The notes below the pieces were generated by a model. That model searched no databases and was not told where the DNA came from. It saw nothing but the letters and a program-made list of their open reading frames with translations. From positions 1 through 60,765 of the forward strand of contig NZ_RBZW01000031.1 of assembly GCF_006543045.1 (NCBI RefSeq): a DNA stretch of 60,765 nt, given 5' to 3'. The stretch comes from Salinadaptatus halalkaliphilus. Lineage in GTDB: Archaea; Halobacteriota; Halobacteria; Halobacteriales; Natrialbaceae. Made by a program: the position numbers and the translations under genes. Position 1 is the stretch's first letter; each line of letters starts with the position of its first letter. Below are positions 35,779 through 44,457 of the stretch, piece after piece.

Positions 35779-35903
35779 GGCCGCTCACCGATCCGGCATC
35801 TCCTGTTGGGAACCATAGGAACGACGATGACTCGAGTAACGGTTGGAATGTCTATATTTCTGTCGCTCCGTCGCCCCGAGAGACGACGCGGGGGCCGATC
35901 TCG

Positions 35904-36149
35904 TCAACCCCGCATTTCGGCGTCGATCGCGGTTCGAACGAGGCGAGCGAGACCCAATATGACGAGAAAGGTCCCCGCAAAGACGATGGCGCCAAAGAGC
36001 ACGAGCCCCATGATGAGTGCGCCGGCGTTCCCGAACCCAAAGAGGTCGACGATCACGAACCGATAGCTGAGCGCGACCAGCAGGATACCCGCTGCGACGT
36101 AGATCGACGCTCGCCAGTAGGCACCGTACTCCTCGGGCGACAGTTCCAT
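35904..36149 (-). CDS. Small two-helix membrane protein
   Basis: An 81-residue protein: a polar start MELSPEEYGAYWRASIY, helix 1 VAAGILLVALSYRFVIVDL, a Gly-rich turn, helix 2 ALIMGLVLFGAIVFAGTFLV, and a basic-acidic tail. The ATG at 36149 is the first in a sensible context; the frame upstream runs into a repeat element. No family recognised. It is downstream of truA on the same strand with a palindromic repeat between them. Confidence 0.68.
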   Translation of the reverse strand: MELSPEEYGAYWRASIYVAAGILLVALSYRFVIVDLFGFGNAGALIMGLVLFGAIVFAGTFLVILGLARLVRTAIDAEMRG

Positions 36150-36173
36150 GGCTCGTGATGTACGGCTGTCCCT

Positions 36174-36262
36174 AATACGGTTTACTGTACCGGCTTGCCG
36201 GTACAACCACCGGACGGTCGCGGCTGCACCGGCGACGATCGACACCAGACCGTACAGAAGCA
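36174..36262. repeat. Palindromic element, copy B (left end intact)
   Basis: The left end AATACGGTTTACTGTACC (36174-36191) matches copies A, C and D. GCCGGT and ACCGGC inverted blocks form the inner stem. The right terminal repeat is worn down to CGTACAGAAG. It lies in the gap between truA (its 3' end) and the small membrane gene. The 36199-36259 part is about 75 percent alike to 28620-28678. Confidence 0.6.
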
Positions 36263-36276
36263 CTGCCGAACCGGCG

Positions 36277-37140
36277 TTATCGGTCCGCCGCGATCCCCGT
36301 CGTCAGCTGTTGGGCGACGCGAGCGCCCGTCCGCCGGGCGATCGCTTGGCGCCGAAAGACCGCACGAGCGCTCTCGGCGGCCTCGGCGTCGACCTCGAAC
36401 TCGAGGTCGGGATACGTGACGTCGGTCAACACGAGTGGTTCCGGCGGCGCGGGAGCGATTCCCTCGTGACCGGGGAGCGGATCCGGCTCGAGCGCGCGGT
36501 CGATCGCCTCGAGCGACGACTCGCCGGTAGCGACGGCCGTCGCGAGCGAGACCAGCCGACGGACGAGTTCTCGGGCGAATCCACCAGCGGTGACGGTGAC
36601 GACGAGGTAGTCGCCGTCCCGCGTCGCCTCGAGGGTCGGCGCACGCTCGGTGTTGTGGTCGTCTGGCGTGAGGTTGTGGAAGTCGTGTGGTCCCGACAGC
36701 GCGTCGCAGGCGGTGCGAAACCGGTCGTCGTCGACGGTGGCGTCGTCTCGCGTCGCCGAGTCCGATTGCGGTCCCTCGACAGGGGACGCGTACAGGTGGT
36801 ACGTGTACGTCCGTCGGGCCGCATCGTGGGTCGCGTGAAAGTCGGCCGACGGATCGGCGACCGCCCACGCCCGTACGTCACCGGGCAGTTCGGCGTTCAA
36901 CGCCCGCGGCGTGAGCCACTCGGGTGCCTCGAGGGCGATCGTCTGGGCCAGCGCGGAGACGCCCGCGTCGGTTCGGCCGGCCGCGGCGTAGCCCGCGGGT
37001 TTGGACGCATCTGCCTCGAGTACCTCGAGTGTACGCAGGCCGTCGAAAAGTCGATCCTCGACGGTGTCGACGTCGGGCTGGCGCTGAAAGCCGTGGTAGG
37101 GACGGCCGTCGTAGGCGATCCGAAACGCGCGCAGTGGCAT
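36277..37140 (-). CDS. truA: tRNA pseudouridine synthase A
   Basis: A 287-residue TruA. Catalytic Asp in AAGRTDAGVSALAQ at about residues 53-66, preceded by FRIAYDGRPYHGFQRQPD at the N-terminus and followed by RRTYTYHLYAS and FARELVRRLVS. It makes pseudouridine at positions 38-40 of the tRNA anticodon arm. The length is close to archaeal relatives with a short acidic insertion near 125. The ATG at 37140 gives MPLRAFRIAYDG, the family start. Confidence 0.95.
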   Translation of the reverse strand: MPLRAFRIAYDGRPYHGFQRQPDVDTVEDRLFDGLRTLEVLEADASKPAGYAAAGRTDAGVSALAQTIALEAPEWLTPRALNAELPGDVRAWAVADPSADFHATHDAARRTYTYHLYASPVEGPQSDSATRDDATVDDDRFRTACDALSGPHDFHNLTPDDHNTERAPTLEATRDGDYLVVTVTAGGFARELVRRLVSLATAVATGESSLEAIDRALEPDPLPGHEGIAPAPPEPLVLTDVTYPDLEFEVDAEAAESARAVFRRQAIARRTGARVAQQLTTGIAADR

Positions 37141-37166
37141 CGACTCGAGTGAGTCGGGCCAGGGAG

Positions 37167-37367
37167 TTAGGGCCGTCGGCTTCGCGCCGGCCGGAGACGG
37201 CCGGTCACTGTTCGTCGGTCAGGTCCGCGATCAAACTCGACTGGGCCGGCATCGGCACTCGCGTCGCCGAGGGCGGCGTAGGCCTCCCAGACCTCGGGGT
37301 ACTGCTCGGCGAATTCGCCGGCGGTCGCGGGCAGTTCCCCGGTCGGATCGTCGACATCGTCTGGCAT
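37167..37367 (-). pseudogene. Probable remnant of a carboxymuconolactone decarboxylase-like gene
   Basis: The first 40 residues (MPDDVDDPTGELPATAGEFA, then EQYPEVWEAYAALGDASADAG) look like the N-terminus of an AhpD/CMD-family protein, whose catalytic CxxC comes later. After this the frame turns into Arg-rich sequence and stops at 66 residues. The catalytic region is absent from all frames here. The gene therefore looks truncated. A short real protein of this length is the alternative. Confidence 0.45.
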
Positions 37368-37484
37368 GATCGTTCGGGCCGTCACTCCCGAGCCCGGCAA
37401 GTGATCGCAGGCGTTCCCATTCGGCTACAGGTTCCGACACAGCGGATCCGGCGTTTTATGTGCCCGAGTGGCCGATCACTCTGC

Positions 37485-38438
37485 ATGACACGGCCACTGC
37501 TGATCGATACGGATCCGGGCTGTGACGACGCCGTTGCGCTCGCACTCGCCCTCGAGCACGCCGCTCTCGAGGTCGTCGGACTGACGACGGTTCACGGAAA
37601 CGCACCGGTCGCGGCGACGACCGAGAACGCACGATCGATCCTCGAGCTGGTCGGTCGGACGGACGTGCCGATCGCCCGCGGGGCCGACCGACCGTTGACG
37701 GCTGATCTCAATACGGCCGAGCACGTACACGGCGAGGGCGGGATCACCGGCGACCTGCCGGCACCGACGGCGGCGACCGAGCCCGTCGAGGCCCACGCCG
37801 CGCAGTTTATCGTCGAGCAGGCCAGACGCCACGCGGGCGAGCTGACGCTGGCGGCGATCGGCCCGTTGACCAACGTCGCACTCGCGCTGGCGATCGAACC
37901 CGACCTCCCCGACTTGCTCGAGGAATTCGTCGTCATGGGCGGGGCCGCCTTCGATCCGGGCAACGTCACGCCGCTGGCCGAGGCGAACTTTCACTCCGAT
38001 CCCGAAGCGGCCTATCGGGCCGTTCGCGACGCCGAACCCACCATTATCGGGCTGGACGTCACGACCCACGCGACGCTGCCGCCGGAACGTGTCGACGGCC
38101 TCACCCGCGACGGCCCGCTCGAGCGCTCGCTCGCCGCGTGGCCCACCTACTACGACGAGGACCAGCTCGCCCGGTACGACATCGAAACCGCCGCGATCCA
38201 CGACGCGCTGGCGATCGCCTGGCTCGTCGACGAGTCGATCCTCGAGATCGAACCCTATTACATGACCGTCGGTACCGACTCCGATATCGCCCGCGGGAAA
38301 CTCGTCTGTGACGCGATCGGGGTGACCGGCGAGGAGCCAAACGGCGCCGTCGCCCTCGAGGCCGACTACGAACGCTACCACGAGGTGCTGTCGGCCTCAC
38401 TCGAGCGCACGCTCTCGGTCGCCGAGCCCACGCCGTAG
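37485..38438 (+). CDS. Inosine/uridine-preferring nucleoside hydrolase
   Basis: A 317-residue IUNH-family enzyme that cleaves ribonucleosides to base and ribose. The calcium-binding DTDPGCDDAVAL is at residues 8-19. GLTTVHGNAPV, LAAIGPLTNVALAL and FVVMGGAAFDPGNVTP follow, with IHDALAIAWL (catalytic-region His-Asp) near 245. Convergent with a ribokinase-like gene and near a ribose-bisphosphate-isomerase-like fusion, it likely starts a nucleoside salvage route that passes ribose to central metabolism. The ATG at 37485 is the family start. Confidence 0.93.
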   Translation: MTRPLLIDTDPGCDDAVALALALEHAALEVVGLTTVHGNAPVAATTENARSILELVGRTDVPIARGADRPLTADLNTAEHVHGEGGITGDLPAPTAATEPVEAHAAQFIVEQARRHAGELTLAAIGPLTNVALALAIEPDLPDLLEEFVVMGGAAFDPGNVTPLAEANFHSDPEAAYRAVRDAEPTIIGLDVTTHATLPPERVDGLTRDGPLERSLAAWPTYYDEDQLARYDIETAAIHDALAIAWLVDESILEIEPYYMTVGTDSDIARGKLVCDAIGVTGEEPNGAVALEADYERYHEVLSASLERTLSVAEPTP

Positions 38439-38473
38439 GATAGCCACCCGATCACAGTACAGTCGATAGGCAC

Positions 38474-39433
38474 TCAAACCGTCGACGCCGGCCCGTTCTC
38501 GAGGGCGTCGAAGACCATCTCTCGCGTCGGGATCGCCGTCTGGACGCCCTCAGTTTCGGTCGCGATCGAGCCGGCGGTCGTCGCGACGTCGGCCGCGCGT
38601 TCGATGGGCGCGCCGTCGGCGAGCATCGCTGCGAGGTAGCCACAGAACACGTCGCCAGCGCCGGTGGTGTCGACAGGGTCGGCCGCCGGTGGCGTCAGGC
38701 GGTAGGACCGCGTGCCCGAGATGACGACCTCGTCGCCGCCCTGGGTCCGGACGATCGTCCCGTCGAACGACTGAAGGGCGTCCTCGAGAGCTGCGAACTC
38801 GGTCTGGTTGACGACGACGATGTCGATCGTGGCTCGCTCGAGCAGCGGGGCGGCGCCGTCGGCGGGCGCGGGGTTGCAGATCACGGTCGGGCGCTCGGAT
38901 TCGTCGGCCAGACGGGCAAGCACCGCGTCCATCGTCGCGACGGGGATCTCGTTCTGGAGGAGGAGGACATCGGCCGCGAGAATGCGGTCGTACTGGCCTC
39001 GTGCGTAGTCCGGGTCGACCGCCTCGTTCGCACCGTCGACGATACCGATCCAGGATTCGCCGGTGTCGTCGACGAAGACGTAGGCCTTCCCGGTTTCGCA
39101 GTCGGCGGTTCGGACGCCGCCGACGTCGACGCCGCGGTCGGCCAGCGTTTCGAGGACGCCGTACTCCGTGTGATCGGTGCCGACACAGCCCAGAAAGGCG
39201 CTATCGGCCCCGCCACGTGCCGCGGCGACGGCCTGATTCGCTCCTTTCCCGCCGACGACGTTTCGATACGCGTCGTCCTCGAGGGTCGGCAGCGACGGGC
39301 TCTCCTCGACGCGGACGGTTTCGCCGGCCGCGGGAAACCAGTCGTATCGAGACTCGAGAGCCCGGATGCTCTCGGTGTCGAGATATCGCGTTCGGTCGAC
39401 GTTGGCGCTGCCAAGACTCACGACATCGCTCAT
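38474..39433 (-). CDS. PfkB-family sugar kinase, ribokinase-like
   Basis: A 319-residue PfkB kinase. Substrate motif VVGGKGANQAVAAARGGA lies at about 62-79, and the C-terminal signature DTTGAGDVFCGYLAAML near 256-272 holds the catalytic Asp and anion hole. The closest pattern is ribokinase. It would phosphorylate the ribose released by the nucleoside hydrolase across the convergent junction. The ATG at 39433 gives MSDVVSLGSANVDRTRYLD; the longer frame adds seven residues. I leave the symbol blank because adenosine and fructose kinases share these motifs. Confidence 0.88.
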   Translation of the reverse strand: MSDVVSLGSANVDRTRYLDTESIRALESRYDWFPAAGETVRVEESPSLPTLEDDAYRNVVGGKGANQAVAAARGGADSAFLGCVGTDHTEYGVLETLADRGVDVGGVRTADCETGKAYVFVDDTGESWIGIVDGANEAVDPDYARGQYDRILAADVLLLQNEIPVATMDAVLARLADESERPTVICNPAPADGAAPLLERATIDIVVVNQTEFAALEDALQSFDGTIVRTQGGDEVVISGTRSYRLTPPAADPVDTTGAGDVFCGYLAAMLADGAPIERAADVATTAGSIATETEGVQTAIPTREMVFDALENGPASTV

Positions 39434-39589
39434 CGGTCGCTGGTATGCGGGCAAGCGCGTATATAACCCGGTCGTTGCGAAATCGGTCGATCCGTAGACA
39501 GATACGCGGCGATACGTCCGTCTCGATATCGTGAATCACCTGCATACTCCGGGCTGGTGGCCTTCCCCACGAGTGGCGAGGTCAACCCT

Positions 39590-41077
39590 ATGGCGGAACC
39601 CAACGGACGTGACAACGACCCACACACGAATCCGCGGAACGTCGCACTCGTCGTACTGGATACGGCTCGAGCCAGGAGTGTCGATCCGACGACGGCCCCG
39701 ACGCTGTGTCGACTGGCCGACGAGGGAACGGCGTTTTCGAACGCCTTCGCGACCGCACCGTGGACGCTCCCATCACACGCATCGCTGTTTACCGGGCTGT
39801 ACGCGTCCGAACACGGGACTCACGGCGGGCACACCTATCTCGACGACGATCTGCGGACGCTTCCCGGCGCGTTCGCCGACGCCGGTTACGAAACCGTCGG
39901 CGTCTCGAACAACACCTGGATCACCGAGGAGTTCGGCTTCGACCGGGGCTTCGAGACGCTGCGCAAAGGCTGGCAGTACATCCAGTCCGACGCCGACATG
40001 GGCGCGGTCGTCCGCGGCGAAAACCTCCGCGAAAAGCTTCAGGCGACCCGCGAGCGACTCTTCGATGGCAACCCGCTGGTCAACGCGACCAACATCTGCT
40101 ACAGCGAACTGCTCCAGCCGGCCGGCGACGACGGCGCCGACCGATCGACATCCTGGATCGCCGACTGGCTCTCGAGCCGGGACGACGACCGACCGTTTTT
40201 CCTGTTCTGTAACTACATCGAGCCCCACGTCACCTACGACCCGCCCCGAGAGTACGCCGACCGGTTTCTCCCGGCGGACGCCGACTACCAGGATGCGATC
40301 GCGATCCGGCAGGATCCTCGCGCCTACGACTGTGAAGACTACGCGATCACCGATCGGGAGTTCGCGCTCCTGCGGGGGCTGTACCGCGCCGAACTCGCCT
40401 ACGTCGACGACCAGCTCGCCGCGCTTCGAACCGCCCTCGAGGACGCCGACGAGTGGGAGGAGACCCTCCTGATCGTCTGTGGCGACCACGGCGAGCACAT
40501 CGGCGAGCGCGACTTCTTCGGCCACCAGTACAACCTCTACGACACGCTGTTGCACGTTCCGCTGATCGCCCACGGCGGGGCGTTCACCGGCCGCGGCCGC
40601 CGCGACGATCTCGTCCAGTTGCTCGACCTCCCCGAGACGCTGCTCGAAGCCACCGGCGTCGACGACCCGGCGCTTCGCGGGCAGTCCTCGGGGCGGTCGA
40701 TGTATCCACAGACCGCCGCCGAGCCACGCGAGGCCGTCTTCGCCGAGTACGTCTCCCCCCAGCCCTCGATCGAGCGCCTCGAAGACCGGTTCGGCGAGAT
40801 ACCGGACCGCGTCCGACGTTTCGATCGGCGGCTGCGAGCCGTCCGGACGCGCGAGTACAAGTACGTCCGTGCCGACGACGGCTTCGAGCGGCTGCACGAC
40901 CTCGAGGCCGACCCGAACGAGCGAACCGACCTCGCCGACGACGACCCCGATCGCGTGCGGGACCTCCGCGGTCGGCTCGAGGCGAGATTCGACCCGCTCG
41001 AGGACGTGGGCGCGGACGGGTCGGTCGAGATGCGAGCCGGCACGAAAGAGCGGCTGGCCGATCTGGGATACCTCTGA
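39590..41077 (+). CDS. Alkaline-phosphatase-superfamily hydrolase, annotated-sulfatase type
   Basis: A 495-residue enzyme of the sulfatase/alkaline phosphatase fold. The metal site includes Asp24 in VALVVLDTARAR, and CGDHGEHIGERDFFGHQ near 302-318. The nucleophile segment reads APWTLPSHASLFTGLYASEH: Thr59-Leu-Pro-Ser-His, where true sulfatases have Cys/Ser-x-Pro-Ser-Arg for formylglycine. Thr as nucleophile occurs in phosphotransferases of this fold such as LtaS and nucleotide pyrophosphatases, so a phosphoesterase is at least as likely. No signal peptide is seen, so it is probably cytosolic. It precedes the Nudix/eIF2B fusion by 39 bases. Confidence 0.85.
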   Translation: MAEPNGRDNDPHTNPRNVALVVLDTARARSVDPTTAPTLCRLADEGTAFSNAFATAPWTLPSHASLFTGLYASEHGTHGGHTYLDDDLRTLPGAFADAGYETVGVSNNTWITEEFGFDRGFETLRKGWQYIQSDADMGAVVRGENLREKLQATRERLFDGNPLVNATNICYSELLQPAGDDGADRSTSWIADWLSSRDDDRPFFLFCNYIEPHVTYDPPREYADRFLPADADYQDAIAIRQDPRAYDCEDYAITDREFALLRGLYRAELAYVDDQLAALRTALEDADEWEETLLIVCGDHGEHIGERDFFGHQYNLYDTLLHVPLIAHGGAFTGRGRRDDLVQLLDLPETLLEATGVDDPALRGQSSGRSMYPQTAAEPREAVFAEYVSPQPSIERLEDRFGEIPDRVRRFDRRLRAVRTREYKYVRADDGFERLHDLEADPNERTDLADDDPDRVRDLRGRLEARFDPLEDVGADGSVEMRAGTKERLADLGYL

Positions 41078-41116
41078 CACGCAAGTGATTCCTGCGATGC
41101 GGACGTGGCTCGACGT

Positions 41117-42610
41117 ATGACCGACGGGACGAGCGAGGACGCAGACCACGTTGTCACCGCCTTTTTGCGCCATCGAGGCGAGATAGCCCTGCTCCGTCGC
41201 AGTGACGCCGTCGGCTCCTACCGGGGGTACTGGGGCGGCGTCTCGGGGTTTGCGGAGGGCGACCCCGACGAACAGGTTCGCCGCGAGATTCGCGAGGAAA
41301 CCGGCCTCGAAGTCGACGACGTGTCGGTCGTCCGATCGGGACGGCCCCTCGAGGTCGTCGACGACGATCTCGGACGAACGTGGATCGTCCACCCGTATCT
41401 GTTCGATGTCGACACCCGCGATCTCGTATTGAGCGACGAACACGACGCTGCAGCGTGGGCGCCGCCGACCGTCATCGTCGCGGGAGCGGTCCCTAATGGC
41501 GACGAGGCGACCTCGGACGGCGATGGGGCCGAATCGTGGGCCGACCGCGAGACCGTTCCCGCGTTGTGGACGGCGTACGAACGCGTTGGCCCTTCCGTTC
41601 GATCGATCGCCGCCGACGACGAACACGGTGCGGCGACGCTCTCGATTCGCGCGCTCGAGGTGGTACGTGACCGGGCGGGACTGCTCGTCTCCGAACGCGA
41701 GAGCGACACGACGGCCGGCGAGATCCCCGCAGACGGCGAGTTGCCCGTCGACGAGACGACCGTTGGGGACGAGTGGGCGGAGCTGTCGGCGCTCGCCGAC
41801 CGCGTGCTCGAGGCGCGGCCGTCGATGGCCGTGCTTCGCAATCGCGTGAACAGAGCGATGGCCGACGCGATCGGAACCGAACGCGCCGGAGAAACCGACG
41901 GTGACGGTCAAGACGATCCAGCCGACGATGAGAAACGGGACGGTACAGCCGGCAACTCGACTGGGGCAGTCGCCGTCCTCGAGTCGACGATCGCCGGTAT
42001 CGAGCGCGCGCTCGAGGTCGATGCCGATGCCGCGGCGAACGCGAGCGAGTTGCTCGGGGGCCGCGTCCTGACCCTCTCGCGCTCGGGAACCGTCTTCGAG
42101 GCGCTTGGCCGCGGCGAGCCGTCTCGGCTCTTCGTCGCCGAGTCGCGGCCGGATCGAGAGGGAATCGACGTCGCGGCGCGACTGGCCGACGATCCGGCGT
42201 TCGAGTGTCCGATCACGGTAGTGACCGACGCCGCCGTCGCTCACGTCCTCGAGCGCGAGGGCGTCGACCGGGTGCTCGTCGGGGCAGACACGATCCTGCC
42301 GGATGGCTCGGTGGTGAACAAGACCGGGACGCGGTCGACGGCAATCGCCGCCGAGCGAGCCGGCGTCCCCGTCACCGTCGTCGCCGCCACCGACAAAGTC
42401 TCGACCCGCGAGGCGGTCAACCTCGAGTCCGGGCCACGCGAACAGGTCTACGACGGTGACGCCAACCTCGACGTAATGAACCCGACCTTCGACGTGACGC
42501 CAGCCGATTGTGTGGCCGACATCGTCACCGAACGCGACACGCTGGCTCCCGACGGGATCGAATCGCTGGTGGGCGAACTGGCCGCCCTCGAGTCCTGGCG
42601 GGACGGGTAA
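41117..42610 (+). CDS. Nudix hydrolase fused to an eIF2B/ribose-1,5-bisphosphate-isomerase-like domain
   Basis: A 497-residue two-domain protein. Residues 1-150 are a Nudix domain with the box GFAEGDPDEQVRREIREETG at 44-63. After an acidic linker, residues about 215-497 form an eIF2B alpha/beta/delta-type domain: a helical start (LADRVLEARPSMAVLRNRVN), VLTLSRSGTVFEAL, RLFVAESRPDREG, VLVGADTILPDGSVVNKTGT and VPVTVVAATDKV. Relatives of the second domain include ribose-1,5-bisphosphate isomerase of the archaeal AMP/nucleoside route. With the nearby hydrolase and kinase this suggests nucleoside-derived ribose processing; translation-factor function is less likely for a Nudix fusion. Confidence 0.87.
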   Translation: MTDGTSEDADHVVTAFLRHRGEIALLRRSDAVGSYRGYWGGVSGFAEGDPDEQVRREIREETGLEVDDVSVVRSGRPLEVVDDDLGRTWIVHPYLFDVDTRDLVLSDEHDAAAWAPPTVIVAGAVPNGDEATSDGDGAESWADRETVPALWTAYERVGPSVRSIAADDEHGAATLSIRALEVVRDRAGLLVSERESDTTAGEIPADGELPVDETTVGDEWAELSALADRVLEARPSMAVLRNRVNRAMADAIGTERAGETDGDGQDDPADDEKRDGTAGNSTGAVAVLESTIAGIERALEVDADAAANASELLGGRVLTLSRSGTVFEALGRGEPSRLFVAESRPDREGIDVAARLADDPAFECPITVVTDAAVAHVLEREGVDRVLVGADTILPDGSVVNKTGTRSTAIAAERAGVPVTVVAATDKVSTREAVNLESGPREQVYDGDANLDVMNPTFDVTPADCVADIVTERDTLAPDGIESLVGELAALESWRDG

Positions 42611-42776
42611 CAGCCAGCCGGAAGCGACAGACCGAAACCCGTCGGGAGACAACCGACGGTTGGCGGCCGTGACGACGTGTTACCCCCTCCGAGCCCCTTG
42701 TGACGAGGGTCTTTTCCCGAGCCGCCTTCGGATCGGCGCTCGAGCTACAGCTGCCGGGCCGTGGTGGGTGCTATCA

Positions 42777-42792
42777 AGGAAACACATATAAT
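42777..42792 (+). promoter_or_regulatory. Archaeal promoter with BRE and TATA box
   Basis: AAGGAAACACATATAA (BRE-like AGGAAAC followed by CATATAA) sits about 24 to 36 bases before the ATG at 42814, the spacing expected for a leaderless message. It is one of the clearest promoter boxes in the window. Confidence 0.6.
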
Positions 42793-42813
42793 GGATACCC
42801 CGAATGGTCAGGG

Positions 42814-43173
42814 ATGGGTTCCAAATCGAGTCTGTTTCGTCGTGCGTTACGCCACCCGGACGCGTTCGTCGCCTCGGTTCGACATCACAGTTATCGAGTA
42901 GCAACCAGCCCGATTCGGACGGTCGGCTCGATCGTTATCATGTACGTGTTCATGATCCTTCTCGTCGCGTTTGCCAGCAATCCCGACGAAATGCAAACGC
43001 TCGTAGATTCGGGACCGTCGGTCGACGGATTGGTCCCGTTGCTTCCGCCACTATCGTTCTTGCTCGTGCTTGCCGGGGTGTCGGTCGTAGCTGTCCCGAT
43101 CGGCACCGTCGCACGCGGCGTTCGACGCGACCTCAGATCGAGTCGGCGGCGGCGAAAGCGACGAGACGAGTGA
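42814..43173 (+). CDS. Small membrane protein with basic ends
   Basis: A 119-residue protein. A basic N-terminal 40 residues (SSLFRRALRHPDAFVASVRH) leads to helix 1 VGSIVIMYVFMILLVAFAS. A short external loop (about 25 residues) and helix 2 PLLPPLSFLLVLAGVSVVAV follow. The end is a strongly basic tail, rich in Arg. Such an Arg-rich tail is unusual in a proteome this acidic and may bind nucleic acid or acidic lipid heads. No family recognised. A clear promoter box sits just upstream. Confidence 0.68.
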   Translation: MGSKSSLFRRALRHPDAFVASVRHHSYRVATSPIRTVGSIVIMYVFMILLVAFASNPDEMQTLVDSGPSVDGLVPLLPPLSFLLVLAGVSVVAVPIGTVARGVRRDLRSSRRRRKRRDE

Positions 43174-43205
43174 CCGCACTCGACAGGCATCCACTCGACA
43201 TCGAT

Positions 43206-43802
43206 TTAGTAGCCGTCGAGACGCGTCTGGCCACCCTCAGTACCGTCGATATCCGCAAGCTCGGCCGCCCGCTCGAGGGTCGTCCGGAACGTCTCCTCCT
43301 GGCTACGGTCATACAGCGTGGCAGCAGGGTGAACACAGACGAGCAGTCGTCGTGGCTCGCCGCCGATGCGAACGTCCTCGAGAGTGCCCGCCTCCTTGGT
43401 GACTGCGACCGATCGCTCGAGGAGGTGTTCGGTCGGTACCTTGCCGAGCGTGACGATCACTTCGGGGTCGAGTTGGTCAATTTCGGCCTCGAGGTAGCCG
43501 CGACAGTTCGCGAGTTCGTCGTCGGTCGGATCTCGGTTTGCCGGCGGTCGACAGCGGACGCAGTTGGTGATGCGAACGGCCTCGCGCTCGAGGCCGACCG
43601 CCCGAAGCCCGTCGTCCAGGACGGAGCCACTGCGGCCGACGAAGGGCTCGCCCTGGTCGTCCTCCTGCGCGCCCGGTCCTTCGCCGACGAATAGCAAGTC
43701 GGCGCCCTTGGGACCGGTGCCGTTGACGATCCGACTCCGGGAGTCGACCAGTGCCGGACAGCGCGTACACTCCGTCACACAAAGATCCTCCATCTCGCCC
43801 AT
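43206..43802 (-). CDS. Type-4 uracil-DNA glycosylase with 4Fe-4S cluster
   Basis: A 198-residue family-4 enzyme. Motif GEGPGAQEDDQGEPFVGRSG near 40-59 holds the catalytic loop. Cluster Cys are the N-terminal CTRCP, NCVRCRPPANRDP near 81-93 and the Cys of LANCRGYL. The C-terminal VCVHPAATLYDRS contains the HP motif. It removes uracil from DNA, important in high-GC halophiles exposed to cytosine deamination. It is shorter and better conserved than the family-5-like protein at 11.8 kb. Confidence 0.92.
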   Translation of the reverse strand: MGEMEDLCVTECTRCPALVDSRSRIVNGTGPKGADLLFVGEGPGAQEDDQGEPFVGRSGSVLDDGLRAVGLEREAVRITNCVRCRPPANRDPTDDELANCRGYLEAEIDQLDPEVIVTLGKVPTEHLLERSVAVTKEAGTLEDVRIGGEPRRLLVCVHPAATLYDRSQEETFRTTLERAAELADIDGTEGGQTRLDGY

Positions 43803-43890
43803 ACCGATAGATCCGCGGTCGGCTTTCTACCTCTTTCGGGTCGCACGTGCTGGTCATCCGTCCGGCCGCGACTCGCTCGCTGACCAACGC

Positions 43891-44457
43891 TTATCCGGAC
43901 GCGTGGGCGTACGAATCCGCGGCTCGAGCCGCGAGGCTGGCGACGCGGATCGGTTCGGGACGGCCGCCCTCGAGAGTAAACGCCCGGACGACCTCGGCGG
44001 CGCGGTCGGGTCCACAGCCAACACAACGTACGTAGACGGTGTCGTCGCCGACCGAAAGCTCCTCTCGTGCGGGCAGCGATCGGTAGCGCTCGAGGCGATC
44101 GCGCTGCTCCGTGCCGTCGAAGGCGTCCTCGAGTGCGTCCTCGAGTCCCGAACTCGCCTCGAAGGTGACGGCGATGACGGGACGGTCGACTACCGAGTGG
44201 ATGTGATCCAGGTCGAGAATATTGTACCAGGCGGGGGCGATGGCGCCAAGCAGGACGAAGCGGACATCAGGCCGACAGACGGCCTCGAGTATCGAACCGA
44301 CGGCGTCGGTCGCGTCGGTCCCACCGACCGTACACTCTTCGTAGCCGAGTCCGTCGAGAACGCCGTCCGCACGCACGACGGCACCCGCGAGCGTGCTGCG
44401 ATCAGCGCCGTCGCCGTAGGACTCGGCGATGCCAAGCGCCCGCGCCCCGGGTTTCAT
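43891..44457 (-). CDS. DUF99 (endonuclease V-like fold) protein
   Basis: A 188-residue protein of the archaeal DUF99 family. It begins MKPGARALGIAESYGDG, followed by AGAVVRADGVLDGLGYEECT and VRFVLLGAIAPAWYNILDLD, then RPVIAVTFEAS. The fold is related to endonuclease V, but the activity is not established and the canonical catalytic acidic set is only partly visible. Its start shares one base with the stop of the DUF5786 gene (TGATG), so the two are coupled. Confidence 0.85.
   Translation of the reverse strand: MKPGARALGIAESYGDGADRSTLAGAVVRADGVLDGLGYEECTVGGTDATDAVGSILEAVCRPDVRFVLLGAIAPAWYNILDLDHIHSVVDRPVIAVTFEASSGLEDALEDAFDGTEQRDRLERYRSLPAREELSVGDDTVYVRCVGCGPDRAAEVVRAFTLEGGRPEPIRVASLAARAADSYAHASG

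Noticed and set aside
39773-42652. 959-codon frame on the minus strand
   Set aside because: Antisense to the sulfatase-like and Nudix-fusion genes; composition follows codon-position bias, not a protein family.
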